A DNA stretch of 64,000 nt from JBKQVT01 sp963804825 (GCA_963804825.1 CAWDRV010000006.1:794521-858520), one strand, 5' to 3'. Positions 38,506 through 48,604 are shown, counted from the first letter of the stretch. Numbers and translations: made by a program. The notes: generated from the sequence alone by a model not told the origin.

Positions 38506-39738
38506 TCACGTGCCGAACCGCCAGGTCAAACCCAGGCCGAGGTAGTACATGGCCAGCGAGGCTTGCGTATTGGTGCCGAACTGGCTCGATTGCTTGGGGA
38601 GAAAGCCGGCAAAGATGTCCAGGTCGAGGTTCGGCACCAAGAAACCCTCGCGCCCCACGCCGAAGGTGATGCGGTGTTGATTGACACAGGGCACGCACGC
38701 GGCCTGGAAGAGCTGCACGATGTCCTGTCCCACCGGGTAGCCGTCCAGGTTGCCGCCGACGCTGTGGTTGATGGGACTGCTGTTGTACGAGTAGCCCAGG
38801 CGGTACTTGCATTGCCCGCAGGTCAGTTGCGCGCCGACGGCGAAGGCCCATTGGTTGACGAACACGTCTTGCCAAAGGGCGGCGTCGTCCCAGAGCTTGT
38901 AATAAACGTCGGCGGCAAGGAGCAGGTCGCCGTCCATCAGGCTGTGGTTCGCTACGCCGATGCCGATGGTCTGCGGCTGATCGACGCGAAGGTCGCGGTA
39001 GGGGCCGCTGTTGAAGCTGATGGCGTTGGGGAACTGGAAGTCCATTTTCGACTGATAGTACACGCCAATCGTGTTGCAGCCGTTCAGGTCGTAGGTGACC
39101 CCGCACGTCCCGCGCAGCGCATAGTCGTGCACCATGGCGTTGCTGCTGAGCGGCCCGATGAATCCCAGTTGCTCGAATCCGGTGCCCAGGGTCAGGGCCG
39201 CCCCGACCGAGAGCTGGTCGGTCAACTGGACGCCGACCGCGGTATTGATGCCGAGGACCATGTACTCGTTGCTGACGTCATTGAGGAAGCTGTTCGTCGG
39301 GGCCAAGCCGCGGTACTCGTCGCCCAGGCCGCTGAGGCCGGCCAGCCCCACGCCGATGACCGCCGGCAGGCCGCGGCCGCGGAGGTCTTGGATGACCCCG
39401 ATGTCGGTATTGGCAAATCCTTCCGTCCGCGACGTGACGCTGAAGGAGGGTTGATTCGGCAGCGGGTTGCTGCTGGTGATCGTGGGGTACCCTTCGACCC
39501 ACGCGCCCCCCATGGTGAACTGCGTTCCGTGGAATTGCGTCAGCGTGGCGGGGTTGCCGAAGATCGCCGCAGGCACGTCTTGCGGCATGGCGAGGCTCAC
39601 CCCCGCCATGCCCCCGGCGGCCGGCGTCAGCACGTTCTGGGTATCCGATCCATACCCTTGGCCCAACGCCCGATGGGTGTGCAACGTCACGGCGAACCCC
39701 GCGGCCAAAACGACGAGAAGGAACCTGTTCTTCACCAT
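38506..39738 (-). CDS. OmpP1/FadL-family outer-membrane porin
   Basis: A 410-residue protein from ATG 39738, which has AAGGGGG six bases upstream. It has a signal peptide (FLLVVLAAGFAVTLHTHRALGQ), then the FadL plug-like N-terminus (GMAGVSLAMPQDVPAAIFGNPATL, here in parts), and alternating beta strands typical of a 14-strand barrel (DQLSVGAALTLGTGFEQ; NTIGVYYQSKMDF; QTIGIGVANHSL), ending LGLGLTWRFGT with a near-terminal Phe. It would import hydrophobic compounds through the outer membrane. Cysteines in CGQCKYR and ACVPC are unusual for the family. It is a single intact frame. Confidence 0.85.
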   Translation of the reverse strand: MVKNRFLLVVLAAGFAVTLHTHRALGQGYGSDTQNVLTPAAGGMAGVSLAMPQDVPAAIFGNPATLTQFHGTQFTMGGAWVEGYPTITSSNPLPNQPSFSVTSRTEGFANTDIGVIQDLRGRGLPAVIGVGLAGLSGLGDEYRGLAPTNSFLNDVSNEYMVLGINTAVGVQLTDQLSVGAALTLGTGFEQLGFIGPLSSNAMVHDYALRGTCGVTYDLNGCNTIGVYYQSKMDFQFPNAISFNSGPYRDLRVDQPQTIGIGVANHSLMDGDLLLAADVYYKLWDDAALWQDVFVNQWAFAVGAQLTCGQCKYRLGYSYNSSPINHSVGGNLDGYPVGQDIVQLFQAACVPCVNQHRITFGVGREGFLVPNLDLDIFAGFLPKQSSQFGTNTQASLAMYYLGLGLTWRFGT

Positions 39739-40293
39739 GCACCCCCTTCGGCGAAGACTCGCCTCGAAACGGAAGACGCAACCGGATGGTGCAGGGCGGT
39801 GGCCAAATCGCCGAAGCACACGTCCCCCGAAAAGGCGGCGTGCCAGCCGCGCCACGGGAGACAACCCATCGTGAGGATTCCGGCTTCTACAGTCGCATCG
39901 GCTCTGCTGGAAATGGGGCTTGAAAGGAGCTTTCCCTTGATAGGGGCTTTTCCAGCCCCAAGGCCGTTGAAACCGGCAAAGGCGGTAATCCTTAACAGGG
40001 TGAGCTGGTCAAGCGAGTTTTGTGCTGCGTCGTGTGTGCCAAGCAGTTGGCCCATGTCTACGTCCAGCCGTGAAAAGCACGCCGGAGGCCTGCACGCGAC
40101 GCATAACCTTACCGTTTCCGGTCTTCCAGGCCGGAAAATCGCCAGCCCCGCCGGCATCACCCCACTTGCGGAATGACGTAAGTGCGTACAGAATAAGGAG
40201 GACCGAGTTTTTGCTAGGGACAGGCGGCGGTCTCCGAGTTCTCCACGCGGAGCCGCGACGAGTACGACATCTTCACCGATAAGGAGATCGAAC
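39739..40293. other. 555-bp divergent intergenic region
   Basis: Between the divergent FadL-like and sugar-porter genes. It contains a 29-residue remnant-like frame ending at 40311 (SEFSTRSRDEYDIFTDKEIE) that overlaps the porter start, perhaps the tail of a lost gene, and a GAAAGGAGCTTTCCCTTGA stretch near 39917. No clear promoter. Confidence 0.35.
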
Positions 40294-41709
40294 GTGCCGC
40301 CCGCATCGGCTGACACCAGCTCCGACCCGGGGCTCCGCTTGCGTGTCCGGCCGCGCACCGGGCACAGGGCGGTATTGGCCGGGGCCATGGCCGCCTCGCT
40401 GGGGAGCCTGCTGTTCGGCTTCGACACGGTGGTCATTTCCGGCACCAACGACGCCCTGCAGAGGGTGTTCGAGCTCTCGAACTTCTGGCGGGGGTTCACG
40501 GTCGCCATCGCGCTGATCGGCACGATTGTCGGTGTCTGCGCCGTGGGCAAACTGGCTGACGTAATCGGCCGCAAGAACACGCTATTCTTGGTGGCGGCAT
40601 GTTACTTTGTCTCGGCCTTTGCCTGTTTCTTCGTCGAGTGGTGGTGGGAGTTGCTGGCCGCGCGCTTCGTGGCCGGGCTAGCCATTGGCGGCACCTCGGT
40701 AGTGACTCCCATGTACATCGCCGAAATCTCGCCGCCGCGGCTGCGCGGCCGGCTGGTAATGATCAACCAGCTCAATATCGTGCTGGGGATCTTCCTCTGC
40801 TATATTTCCAACTACCTGATCGCCTGCCATTACTCGTTCGAGGTGGCGTGGCGGTGGATGCTCGGCATGCTCGCCTTCCCCTCGGTGATTTTCTTTCTGT
40901 CAATTCTGGGAATTCTGGAGAGTCCCCGCAGCCTGGTGAAGAGGGGGCGGCTGGCCGACGCGAAGAAGGTGCTGGAGCGGCTGGGTGAAGAGGATGTGGA
41001 CGGCGAATTGGCGGCGATCCGGGCGTCCCTTGCCGACCGGCCGGGACACGCGCAGGAGCGGCTGTTTCGGCATCCACACTGGCGGCCGGTGCTGCTCTGC
41101 TTCGCCGTGGCCGTCTTCAACCAACTCACCGGCATCAACGCTATCTTGTACTACACCCCGGAGATCTTCAGCAAGGCCGGCGTCGGGGCGGAGGCGTCCT
41201 TGCTGCAGTCGATCCTCATCGGCGGCACCCTGGTGGTGTTCACGATAGTCGCCATGTTCATCATCGATCGTTTCGGGCGGCGAATTCTGCTGCTGATCGG
41301 ATCGGTGGGCATGACGGCGTGTCTGACGCTGGTTGCCGGCGCATTCGCCGCCCGCTCCGATGGTTCCCTGGCAAATCAGCAGCTGGTGCTGGCCGGCCTG
41401 ATCGGCTCGATCGCCTTTTTTGCGATGTCACAAGGGGCGGTCATGTTTGTCTTCATCTCCGAGGTCTTCCCCAACGCGGTTCGCGCCAAGGGCCAGGCGT
41501 TCGGCACCCTCGTTCATTGGGTCATGGACACGACCGTTACATGGACCTTCCCGGTGGTGGCCGCGGTGTCCGTCGCCGACGTGTTCGGTTTCTTCGCCGT
41601 GATGATGGTGCTGCAGTTCGTTTTCGTGTGGCAGATCATGCCCGAAACCAAGGGCGCCGCCTTGGAGGACATCGAAAAGCGGCTAGCCAGCTCCCGTTGT
41701 CCCCACTAG
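40294..41709 (+). CDS. MFS sugar porter (SP family)
   Basis: A 471-residue, 12-TM major-facilitator protein. Sugar-porter signatures are all visible: GSLLFGFDTVVISG in TM1, GKLADVIGRKN between TM2 and TM3, RFVAGLAIGG and YIAEISPPRLRG before TM5, ESPRSLVKRGR in the central loop, FNQLTGINAILYY in TM7, DRFGRR after TM8 and PETKG at the C-terminus. Proton-coupled uptake of a hexose or pentose is expected. The GTG start has AAGGAG seven bases ahead. Neighbouring sulfatases and the GH31 enzyme suggest polysaccharide-derived sugars. Confidence 0.93.
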   Translation: MPPASADTSSDPGLRLRVRPRTGHRAVLAGAMAASLGSLLFGFDTVVISGTNDALQRVFELSNFWRGFTVAIALIGTIVGVCAVGKLADVIGRKNTLFLVAACYFVSAFACFFVEWWWELLAARFVAGLAIGGTSVVTPMYIAEISPPRLRGRLVMINQLNIVLGIFLCYISNYLIACHYSFEVAWRWMLGMLAFPSVIFFLSILGILESPRSLVKRGRLADAKKVLERLGEEDVDGELAAIRASLADRPGHAQERLFRHPHWRPVLLCFAVAVFNQLTGINAILYYTPEIFSKAGVGAEASLLQSILIGGTLVVFTIVAMFIIDRFGRRILLLIGSVGMTACLTLVAGAFAARSDGSLANQQLVLAGLIGSIAFFAMSQGAVMFVFISEVFPNAVRAKGQAFGTLVHWVMDTTVTWTFPVVAAVSVADVFGFFAVMMVLQFVFVWQIMPETKGAALEDIEKRLASSRCPH

Positions 41710-41970
41710 GTTGTGTTGACAATCACACCGACCGACACGAGGGTGGCAATGAGGTTGACAGACGTGAGAGAGTTTCGGGCCGTCTTCTCGTGTCGCGTGG
41801 CAAGCTGTTGACCATGATGCTCTGGAAATACAACTTGCTGTCCGGGTCGTGGGCCTGAAGCGCGAACGTGCCTTGTGAGAGAAGACGTGGCCTGCCCTCG
41901 GCAACTCCTAAAGTGTCCATCATAGAGCGTTCAGCCTACCACTGTTTTCGGTCTCTCCCGATGCGGGTAA

Positions 41971-42459
41971 GACGCAGCGGGGCTGCCATCCGAGCTAGGA
42001 CAGGGCGACGCAGCGGCCGAGCAGCTAACGCGCGTCGTTGCCGCACAGCCACGTGATCAAGTGGCTCGGCGCATGCTCGCAGCACTGACGCAGCCGACCG
42101 AATCGACGGCCGAGCCTCCCCAGCCCGAGCAACCGGCTGATCTTCCGCCGGCCCAGGCCGGGCCGTCCACCGACCTGGTCGGCTTATGGCGGGCCGAGCG
42201 CAACGGCGACGCCTTCGACCTTTCCATCGACGAGAATAACCAGTTCACCTGGAAGGCCGTGCCGAAGGGCAAGCCACCCATCACCTTGGCCGGCACAATG
42301 GCAGTCGCCGGCAATGCCATTCTTCTGCAAAGCAAAGACCAGGGCACGATGACCGCCCAACTTAAGTCGGGCGGAGCAGACCAGTTCCAGTTCGTTGCCG
42401 CTGGCAGTCCTCCGGACGACAAAGGGCTGTCTTTCCAACGAGTCAAGATGGGCAGTTAG
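41971..42459 (+). pseudogene. C-terminal fragment of a TPR-type protein
   Basis: The frame opens right after a TAA at 41968 with no good start: AAEQLTRVVAAQPRDQVARR reads like the end of a TPR, followed by a Pro/Gln linker and a ~90-residue beta domain (DLVGLWRAERNGDAFDLSID; ITLAGTMAVAGNAILLQSKD; FQFVAAGSPPDDKG). Probably the tail of a larger tetratricopeptide protein. A GTG at 42061 could allow a shorter product of 132 residues. Function unknown. Confidence 0.55.
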
Positions 42460-42699
42460 GCGATGGCCATTCTTTGACGGTTACGACGGCGGCGAGTGTG
42501 AGTAAACGGTTCATCGCAATTCGGGTTTGAGGCACGTCGCCATTTCGGGCGCCTGCCTCGCGGATACTCCTAGCTCTGAGGCTAGGAGGTTTTGGGCTAC
42601 GAGTTTGGTTCGAACTGGTCGAATTGGGCGGCGAAAAGGCGAAATATTTTCAGTCGGATCTAATCTCGTTCGTCTCGCCAATTACGACCGGACTCCTGG

Positions 42700-45374
42700 T
42701 TACTCGCTCGCCCGGTTGTTCCTCTGGCCCTCTTGTTGGAGGAGCTTGATGTCGGCCGGCGTCAACTGCGGACGGTCAATCTTGATCGTGATCTTCGAGA
42801 ACTTGCCGGTGAAAGTGAATGGCACATGGTAGTCCTTGTCGTCCACGGGCGTGCCGGTATCCGAGCCGATATCGAAGGTCTCGTCCCACTGGAGGATGAG
42901 CGGCAGTGTACGATCCATCTTCTGGCTGGAGACTTCCTTGCCGTCCACCTTGAGCACGCCGGTGCCGCCCCGGCCGATGCCGCTCAGGTTGTTGAAGGCG
43001 AGCGTGCCCATGCCCAGGCCGTCATACTTGAAGTCAAACTCCAGCGTATGCTTGCCGGGCGCGAGCGATTCCAGTCCTTCCCAGCGGACCCTCTTCAGGT
43101 CCACGAGGTTCCAGAGGAAGACCGGTTTCCCCTTGAGCAGGTAGAAACCGTAGCCGCCGAACCGGCCGCCGGAGGTAAGCAGCATGCCCTCCGCGCCGCC
43201 TTGTGGAATCTCCACGTCCGCCGTGATGGTATAGGATGTGTTCAGCAGCGACGGAGAGTCGCCCTGCGGGATGCCGGTGATCGGCCGGGTATAGACGAAC
43301 TCGGAGCGGCTCGCCGTGATGTTGGGCCGCGGCGCCACCAAGCGCGTCGCTACGGTGGCATCCAGCGGCAGGACTTGATACTTCTTTGCCTCCGTAAGGA
43401 AAAGCGCCTTCAATTCCTTGAGCTTAGCCGGATTGCCCGCGGCAACGTCGTTCTCCTGCGTCCAGTCCTGGTTCAGGTCGTACAGTTCCCAGGTACAGTT
43501 GTTGAAGGGATTCTGGTTGACCGGGCCGGCCACGATCCAAGGCGGGCGGATGACTTTCGTGCTGGCGATCCAGCCTTCATGGTAGAGGGCGTGGTCGCCC
43601 ATCATCTCGAAATACTGCGTCTTGTGCGCGGACGGTCTGTCGGCATTCGCTTTGTCGAACGTATAAACCATGCTCACGCCTTCGATCGGCGCCTGCTTGA
43701 TGCCATCCACCTCCTCGGGTGCGCGGATACCGCAGGCTTCGAGAATCGTGGGCACGATATCAACGACATGGTGGAACTGGTTGCGGATGCCGCCGACGTC
43801 CTTGACGTGGCCGGGCCAGGAGAGGCACATGCCCTGGCGGGTGCCGCCAAAGTGCGAGGCGATCTGCTTGGTCCAACTGAACGGCGTGTCGAAGGCCCAG
43901 GTCCAGCCGATCGCCATGTGGTTGTACGTCCGGTCGGTGCCCCACGCGTCGTAGAAGTACTTCAGTTGATCCTCGACGGGGACTTCGACGCCGTTGAACA
44001 TGGCAACCTCGTTGGGTGTGCCGACCAGCGTGCCTTCGGCGCTCGAACCGTTGTCGCCGCTGATGTAAATGATGAGCGTGTTATCCAGTTTGCCCATGTC
44101 TTCGACGGCCTGAATGACGCGGCCGATCTCATGGTCCGTGTAGGCGAGATAGGCGGCATAGACGTCCACCTGACGAATGAACATCTTCTTCTCGTCGCGT
44201 GTAAGGGCATCCCACTTCTTCAACAACTCATCGGGCCAAGGGGTGAGCTTGGCATCCCGCGGGATCACGCCGAGTCTCTTCTGGTTGGCGAAAATCTCAT
44301 TGCGCAGTTCGTTCCAACCTTTGTCGAACAGGTGCATCGCACTGATGTTCTCGATCCACTCCGGCGTCGCGTGATGCGGCGCGTGGGTGCCGCCCGGCAC
44401 ATAGTAACAGAAGAACGGCCTACTTGGATCAATCTGGTTGAGCTGATTCAGCCACGCGATGGCGTCGTCGGCCTGGGCGGTGGTGAGGTTCCAGCCGGGG
44501 TTGCCGACATAGGGATAGATGGCCGTGGTGTTGCGGAACAGGTTCGGCTGCCACTGGCTGGTGTCGCCCCCGACGAACCCGTAAAAATACTCGAAGCCCA
44601 TGCCGATGGGCCACTGGTCGAACGGGCCGGCCTGGCTGGCCTGGAAGGTCGGCGTGTTGTGGTCTTTGCCGAACCATGAGGTGGCGAAGCCATGATCCTT
44701 GAGGATGCGGCCGATGGTGGCCTTGTCCTTGGGGATGATGCTGTTGTAGCCCGGGAAACCCGTGGACTGTTCGGAGACCACGCCGAAGCCCGCCGAGTGA
44801 TGGTTGCGCCCGTGATGAGCGCGGCGCGCGTGGGCGAGCACAGCGCGGTGGAGTGGAACTGCGTGTAGCGCAGCCCAGCTTTCGCGATCCGGTCGAGCGC
44901 GGGTGTTGGAATGACGCCGCCGAAGGTGCTCGGCGCGCCGAAGCCGACATCGTCGGTCATGATAAGGAGCACGTTGGGCGCCCCCTTGGGCGGCACCACG
45001 CGCGGCGCCCACCAGGGTTTCGACTGCGCGGCGTTCTCCTTGATCACGCCACCGAACTCCGGGTCGGGCGGCGGGAGCTGTTTCCCGTTAATGGTTGTCG
45101 TGGCGCTGGGCGAGCCCGCCACGCCGGTGGTTTGGATTTGAGCCGTGGCAGAAGGTTCAGCCGCCGGCGGTGCCTCGTCGGCTTTGGCAAGCCGGTTGGC
45201 GGAAGGAGATGGTGCGGTCGCCGCCGGACTGGCAGCGTTATTGGCACCACTGGGGCTGGAACTGGTCTTGGCGTCGTCGCTACCCGACTTGGCTGACTGC
45301 GACGAGCAGGCAATGGTGCTGCCGATCGCTGATAGAACGAGGCACGCGGCCAAAGTAGTTTTTGATTTGAACAT
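42700..45374 (-). CDS. Lipoprotein arylsulfatase with CSPTR active site, one frameshift
   Basis: ATG 45374 (AAGGA upstream) gives a lipoprotein signal (LVLSAIGSTIAC) and a long Ser/Ala/Pro linker. The sulfatase domain starts NVLLIMTDDVGFGAPSTFGG; the formylglycine motif is CSPTR in STALCSPTRAALITG, followed by GRNHHSAGFGVV. The frame changes at about 44805, where one C appears lost in GGGCGC. Later blocks: WFGKDHNTP, IYISGDNGSS (metal site), HHVVDIVPTILEACGI. The C-terminal ~200 residues form a separate beta domain (FDFKYDGLGMGTLAFNN). Joined length is about 890 residues. Large sulfatases of this kind act on small arylsulfates or polysaccharide sulfates; the substrate is unknown. Confidence 0.85.
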
Positions 45375-45623
45375 GAGATCGTCCTTAAGGTTAAAGGATT
45401 GGTTGACCTGCCGGCCCTCGTCATTGCTCCGTCAACAGGAGTGTGCGGATCGATCAGTGATTGTCAGCATATTGCTCCCCTGCCGCTTGTCAAGAGCCCC
45501 CCAGAAAAACGATGGCACTCTCCAAATGGAATGCCGGGCCGCAACCGAGGTGGGGTTCGTGCGATTCACTACGCACATGAGGAAGCAAGCTTCTTCGTCC
45601 GCCGGGCGACGTTGGATGTCAGT

Positions 45624-45667
45624 GGGCGCTGAAAACCAGCCAGCTATGGGCGCTTGAAAACCAGCCA
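45624..45667. repeat. Paired terminal-type repeats of an IS21 element
   Basis: Two 20-bp direct copies, GGGCGCTGAAAACCAGCCAG (45624-45643) and a copy with one extra T (45648-45667), directly upstream of an IS21-type istA fragment. IS21 ends carry such multiple TGAAAACCAGCC-like repeats, so this is probably the left end. Confidence 0.6.
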
Positions 45668-45730
45668 TCCTGAGAAAGAGGGGGGTCGCTGGTAGGATCT
45701 CCAGTTTTACAAGACTGGAGGAAGTCCTGC

Positions 45731-45994
45731 ATGGCGAACCGGCTCACGATGGCGGAGATCCAAGTGATCTTGGGATTACACGAGCGGGGCTGGCTGCAAC
45801 GGCGGATTGCCCGGGAGTTGGACAGAGACCGGGAGACGGTCGCAAAGTATGTCCGGGCAGCCAGTTGCATTCCAAAACCAGCCAAAGCGCCCATCGGCTC
45901 AGATGTGGCGGATGGCGGGATCTATCGGGCCAACGATGCGGGCACGCTCGTGAAGCCCGGCCGCAAGGTCCGCCGCGATCCGTCGAACAACTGA
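45731..45994 (+). pseudogene. IS21-type transposase IstA, 5' fragment
   Basis: ATG 45731 encodes ANRLTMAEIQVILGLHERG, then WLQRRIARELDRDRETVAKY: the N-terminal helix-turn-helix of IstA. After about 45 codons the similarity to IstA fades (ASCIPKPAKAPIGSD) and the frame stops at codon 88, whereas IstA needs some 400-500 residues and an IstB partner. The element is therefore a truncated left end. It lies about 130 bp upstream of the small-gene cassette at 46.1 kb. Confidence 0.75.
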
Positions 45995-46123
45995 ACACGC
46001 CTACTCCCACGCAACCACGATTGCCAGGGTGATTTCGCGGTAAGGGGTGGGAACGAACCTGTGTCCCTGCCCCTTGCCACTGCGATTGTATCCCAATCCT
46101 CACTCAAATCATGGGAGGAACTC

Positions 46124-46618
46124 GTGAATATCGTTCTGGAGACTTCCAGCACCAATCCGGATTACAAGGCTGACTGTGACTGCGCCGTGGTGGAACTGAC
46201 GCCCGACCTGGTCGAGTTGATCCGGCACCGGGGCAAGCTAGCCCGGCAGGTATGGCGGCGGGACCACGATCTGTACGAATTGTATTTCTGGTGCGGCATG
46301 GTGGATCTCTATGACTGCCAGGTCATCGAAGCGTGTCAACAGGCATTGGCGGCAATCGCCAAGAATGGAGATGCCGACCAGTTGGCACGGGACTGGCTGG
46401 CCGACCTGGAAAACAATGGCCATGCCCTGCTGCCGCCGGGCGTGGACCTCCAGGCACACCAACCGCAGCGTACGGAATGCCAGCAGATGATCTTACGCTG
46501 CTGCCGCCCGGCTGATGCACCGCAGTATGAAGTGGCTTGGTCGGTCATCCCCAAGCACACCGACATCTACATCACGACCAGCGGTCTCGGCCTGGTCCGA
46601 GAGGGGACGATCATTTGA
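46124..46618 (+). CDS. Unrecognised 164-residue protein heading the ubiquitin-like cassette
   Basis: The GTG at 46124 has GGAGG five bases upstream, which sets the start: MNIVLETSSTNPDYKADCDC. The protein has AVVELTPDLVELIRHRGKLA, a possible helical bundle around LYFWCGMVDLYDCQVIEACQ, and a C-terminal beta region (EVAWSVIPKHTDIYITTSGL). Cysteines are frequent (seven), but not in zinc-finger spacing. No signal peptide or TM. I do not recognise the family. It is the first and best preserved gene of a same-strand run of short genes with strong ribosome-binding sites. Confidence 0.65.
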   Translation: MNIVLETSSTNPDYKADCDCAVVELTPDLVELIRHRGKLARQVWRRDHDLYELYFWCGMVDLYDCQVIEACQQALAAIAKNGDADQLARDWLADLENNGHALLPPGVDLQAHQPQRTECQQMILRCCRPADAPQYEVAWSVIPKHTDIYITTSGLGLVREGTII

Positions 46619-46723
46619 CGGCACCCGCCCGTTCACGATCCTTCCCCTCGTTCCCCCTGCCACGACCCCGATCTGGGCGTCCGTGGCCATGAGCCCATTT
46701 CCTTTTCCCCTGGAGGTAATCCC

Positions 46724-46850
46724 GTGAGTAGTAGCCTTCTCGATGACACCGTGGCCCATCAGTCCACCGCCGCCGCACAACGACTGCGGACGAGCATGGC
46801 GGCCGTCCGTGTTTCCCTTTCGTGGCTCGGAACCAGGAAGACCCTGACGC
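46724..46850 (+). pseudogene. 5' fragment of a cassette gene (MSSSLLDDT...)
   Basis: GTG 46724 with GGAGG six bases upstream opens SSSLLDDTVAHQSTAAAQRL, RTSMAAVRVSLSWLGTRKTL and TPE. The coding character ends there; the same frame then gives Pro/Gly-rich nonsense, while another frame becomes open at 46848. This is what an internal deletion joining two genes would leave. The N-terminus resembles a planctomycete protein I recall only vaguely; no function can be given. Confidence 0.5.
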
Positions 46851-47396
46851 CCGAACTGCCGGTTCTTCAAAGACCTCCGGCTCCAGCCGGTCCCTGGGGG
46901 TGGGGGCTACCACCTCGACCTTGCCAGTACCGAACTTCTGCAACTGGGCCTCGCCCTGGAGCGTGAACTGGACCGCTGTGTACGGTATCGGCAACGGCCG
47001 GTGAGGGAACAAGTGTGCCTGCCGAAGTTGTGGGCAGGATTCCATCCTGCCGATGCCGCCAACATCACTGGCGAAGGCCCGGAACTGGAAGCCTACGCGA
47101 CACGGACCGGCAGATCGCCCCGGCGCCTGCTGGAACACCTGCGGCGCGACCAGTTTGGCCTGGTTCTCTATCTGCTTGCCTGGGTCAGCCACCATTGGCA
47201 GCAGCCCGTCGCGGTCTTCGCCGATCTGAAGCGGTTTCCCAAGCGGCAGGTGTTTCGGCTGCGGCACCTGCCCGATGACTTGATTGGCTACCAGGATGCC
47301 GTAGAGTTCGATTTCCGCAGCCGCGTTCGGCACGCCGACATTGGCCGTCGTCGTCGCCATGCAAGCCGCCCGGCGCCTGCGATGGCCACGGCTTGA
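46848..47396 (+). pseudogene. Unrecognised open segment lacking its 5' end
   Basis: Open directly after a TGA at 46845 and without a proper start. It reads FFKDLRLQPVPGGGGYHLDL, ASTELLQLGLALERELDRCV, and later HLRRDQFGLVLYLLAWVSHH, WQQPVAVFADLKRFPKRQVF and LPDDLIGYQDAVEFDF. Helix-strand alternation and amino-acid use look like a real cytoplasmic protein. Given its place just before the ubiquitin-like gene, an E2-like or adaptor role would be attractive, but I see no catalytic Cys/His pattern to support it. Confidence 0.45.
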
Positions 47397-47466
47397 ATGT
47401 GCTCGCACGGAAGCGGCTAAAGCGTCTTTCCTTTCCATTCCCCTGTTTCGTAAGGAGTTTCATGCA

Positions 47467-47682
47467 ATGCGCGTTTTGTACCTCAACAACGATGGCGGTG
47501 GTTTCGCGGACTACGTGGAAATCCAGGCCGGCACCACGGTGCAAAAGTTCTTCGCCGAGCGGGTTCCGCACGGCAAGGCGCAGGATTACTTGATCCGCGT
47601 CAACCGCCAGCCGGCCGCCGCCGACCAGGTGTTGCAGGAGAACGACCGTGTGAGCCTCACGCCCACAAAGATCGAAGGCGCT
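47467..47682 (+). CDS. Beta-grasp ubiquitin-like (MoaD/ThiS-type) protein
   Basis: From ATG 47467, with AAGGAG 11 bases upstream: MRVLYLNNDGGGFADYVEIQ, AGTTVQKFFAERV, QDYLIRVNRQPAAADQVLQE, NDRVSLTPTKIEGA. The order beta-beta-alpha-beta-beta and the NDRVSLTPTKIEG end are those of MoaD/ThiS/PRTRC-C-like ubiquitin folds. The 72-residue core ends in Gly-Ala rather than Gly-Gly. The frame does not stop there but runs on 25 codons into the E1 gene, suggesting a small indel destroyed the stop. Such proteins are adenylated by E1-like enzymes for sulfur transfer or conjugation. Confidence 0.7.
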
Positions 47683-47711
47683 GGCGTAAGCCAAAGCCTC
47701 CGTCGCCGTAA

Positions 47712-48335
47712 GAGGACCTCGTTCCGCAGGATCGGTTGGCAGAAGTCGGCGCCACGGTAATTGGTGTCGGGGCCATCGGCCGCCAAGTAGCCCTCCAATT
47801 GGCCAGCATCGGAGTCCGACGATTGCAGATCGTCGATTTCGACACCGTTGATCTAACCAACGTCACCACGCAAGGCTACTGGGCCGCCGACGTGGGGCAA
47901 GCCAAGGTCTTGGCCACGGCCGCAGCCATCCAACGGCTCGATCCGGCCATCAACATCGAGTGCATCCAAGACCGCTACCGGCCACGCATCCAGATCGGTG
48001 AAGTCGTCTTTTGCTGCGTGGACTCCATCGACGCCCGCTCGGCCATTTGGCGATCGGCGGGCGCACGGTGCCGTTTCTGGGCAGATGGACGGATGTTGAG
48101 TGAGGTCATTCGGGTATTGGCCGTGGCCGACGATATCGGTCGCGACCATTACCCCACCACGCTCTTCGCCCAATCCGAGGCCCAGCCTGGGCGCTGCACC
48201 GCCCGTAGCACCATCTATGCTGCCAGTATCGCCGCAGGCATGATGGTCCATCAGTTCACACGCTGGCTGCGTGGGATACCAGTGGACCGCGACACCTCGC
48301 TCAACCTCCTGGCGGGAGAATGGGCCGTTGTTTGA
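47712..48335 (+). CDS. E1-like ThiF-family adenylyltransferase
   Basis: Open from 47712 after a TAA: EDLVPQDRLAEVGATVIGVG, then AIGRQVALQLASIGVRRLQI. It has the Rossmann GxGxxG (GVGAIG), VDFDTVDLTNVTTQGYW (nucleotide-binding Asp and the N...Q pair), DVGQAKV, FCCVDSIDARSAIW, and a Cys in PGRCTARSTIYAAS as possible thiolate site. C-terminus DTSLNLLAGEWAVV looks complete. The original start was probably in the ATGAGCC-like sequence now GTAAGCC near 47686; TTG 47736 is a possible in-frame start. It should adenylate the C-terminus of the ubiquitin-like protein encoded immediately upstream. Confidence 0.75.
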   Translation, partial: EDLVPQDRLAEVGATVIGVGAIGRQVALQLASIGVRRLQIVDFDTVDLTNVTTQGYWAADVGQAKVLATAAAIQRLDPAINIECIQDRYRPRIQIGEVVFCCVDSIDARSAIWRSAGARCRFWADGRMLSEVIRVLAVADDIGRDHYPTTLFAQSEAQPGRCTARSTIYAASIAAGMMVHQFTRWLRGIPVDRDTSLNLLAGEWAVV

Positions 48336-48427
48336 CTTCGCCTGTCCCCCGCCTTTGAGCGGCAATGCTGTCGCCGGAAGCCCGCTTGGTCCAGATGTGT
48401 TTCCCCCCAAGACAAGGAGACCTGTCA

Positions 48428-48604
48428 TTGGCTATTACTATCACCCGACGTTTGGCCCGCCAAGTCCGGGCCGTGATGCGCCGCGCCTTCGGCAACATTC
48501 GCGGCCATGGCCTCGCGATGTGTTTCACCGCCGCTGCGGACACGCTCACCGTGAGGGCCAAGTTCGCCGATGTCACCGTCGAGTATCGCGCACCCGGCGA
48601 ATGA
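48428..48604 (+). pseudogene. Short fragment, possibly of a sliding-clamp-like protein
   Basis: TTG 48428, with GGAG eight bases upstream, gives MAITITRRLARQVRAVMRRA, FGNIRGHGLAMCFTAAADTL and TVRAKFADVTVEYRAPGE before a stop. A helix followed by strands ending in VEY resembles the first part of DNA polymerase III beta-clamp-like planctomycete proteins, by memory only. At 58 residues it would be only the beginning of such a protein, so I treat it as truncated. Same strand and spacing as the E1 gene. Confidence 0.4.

Noticed and set aside
47467..48335. Plain molybdopterin or thiamine biosynthesis genes
   Set aside because: The ubiquitin-like and E1 genes resemble MoaD/ThiS and MoeB/ThiF, but no other cofactor gene is nearby, the C-terminus is Gly-Ala, and neighbours are unrelated small proteins.
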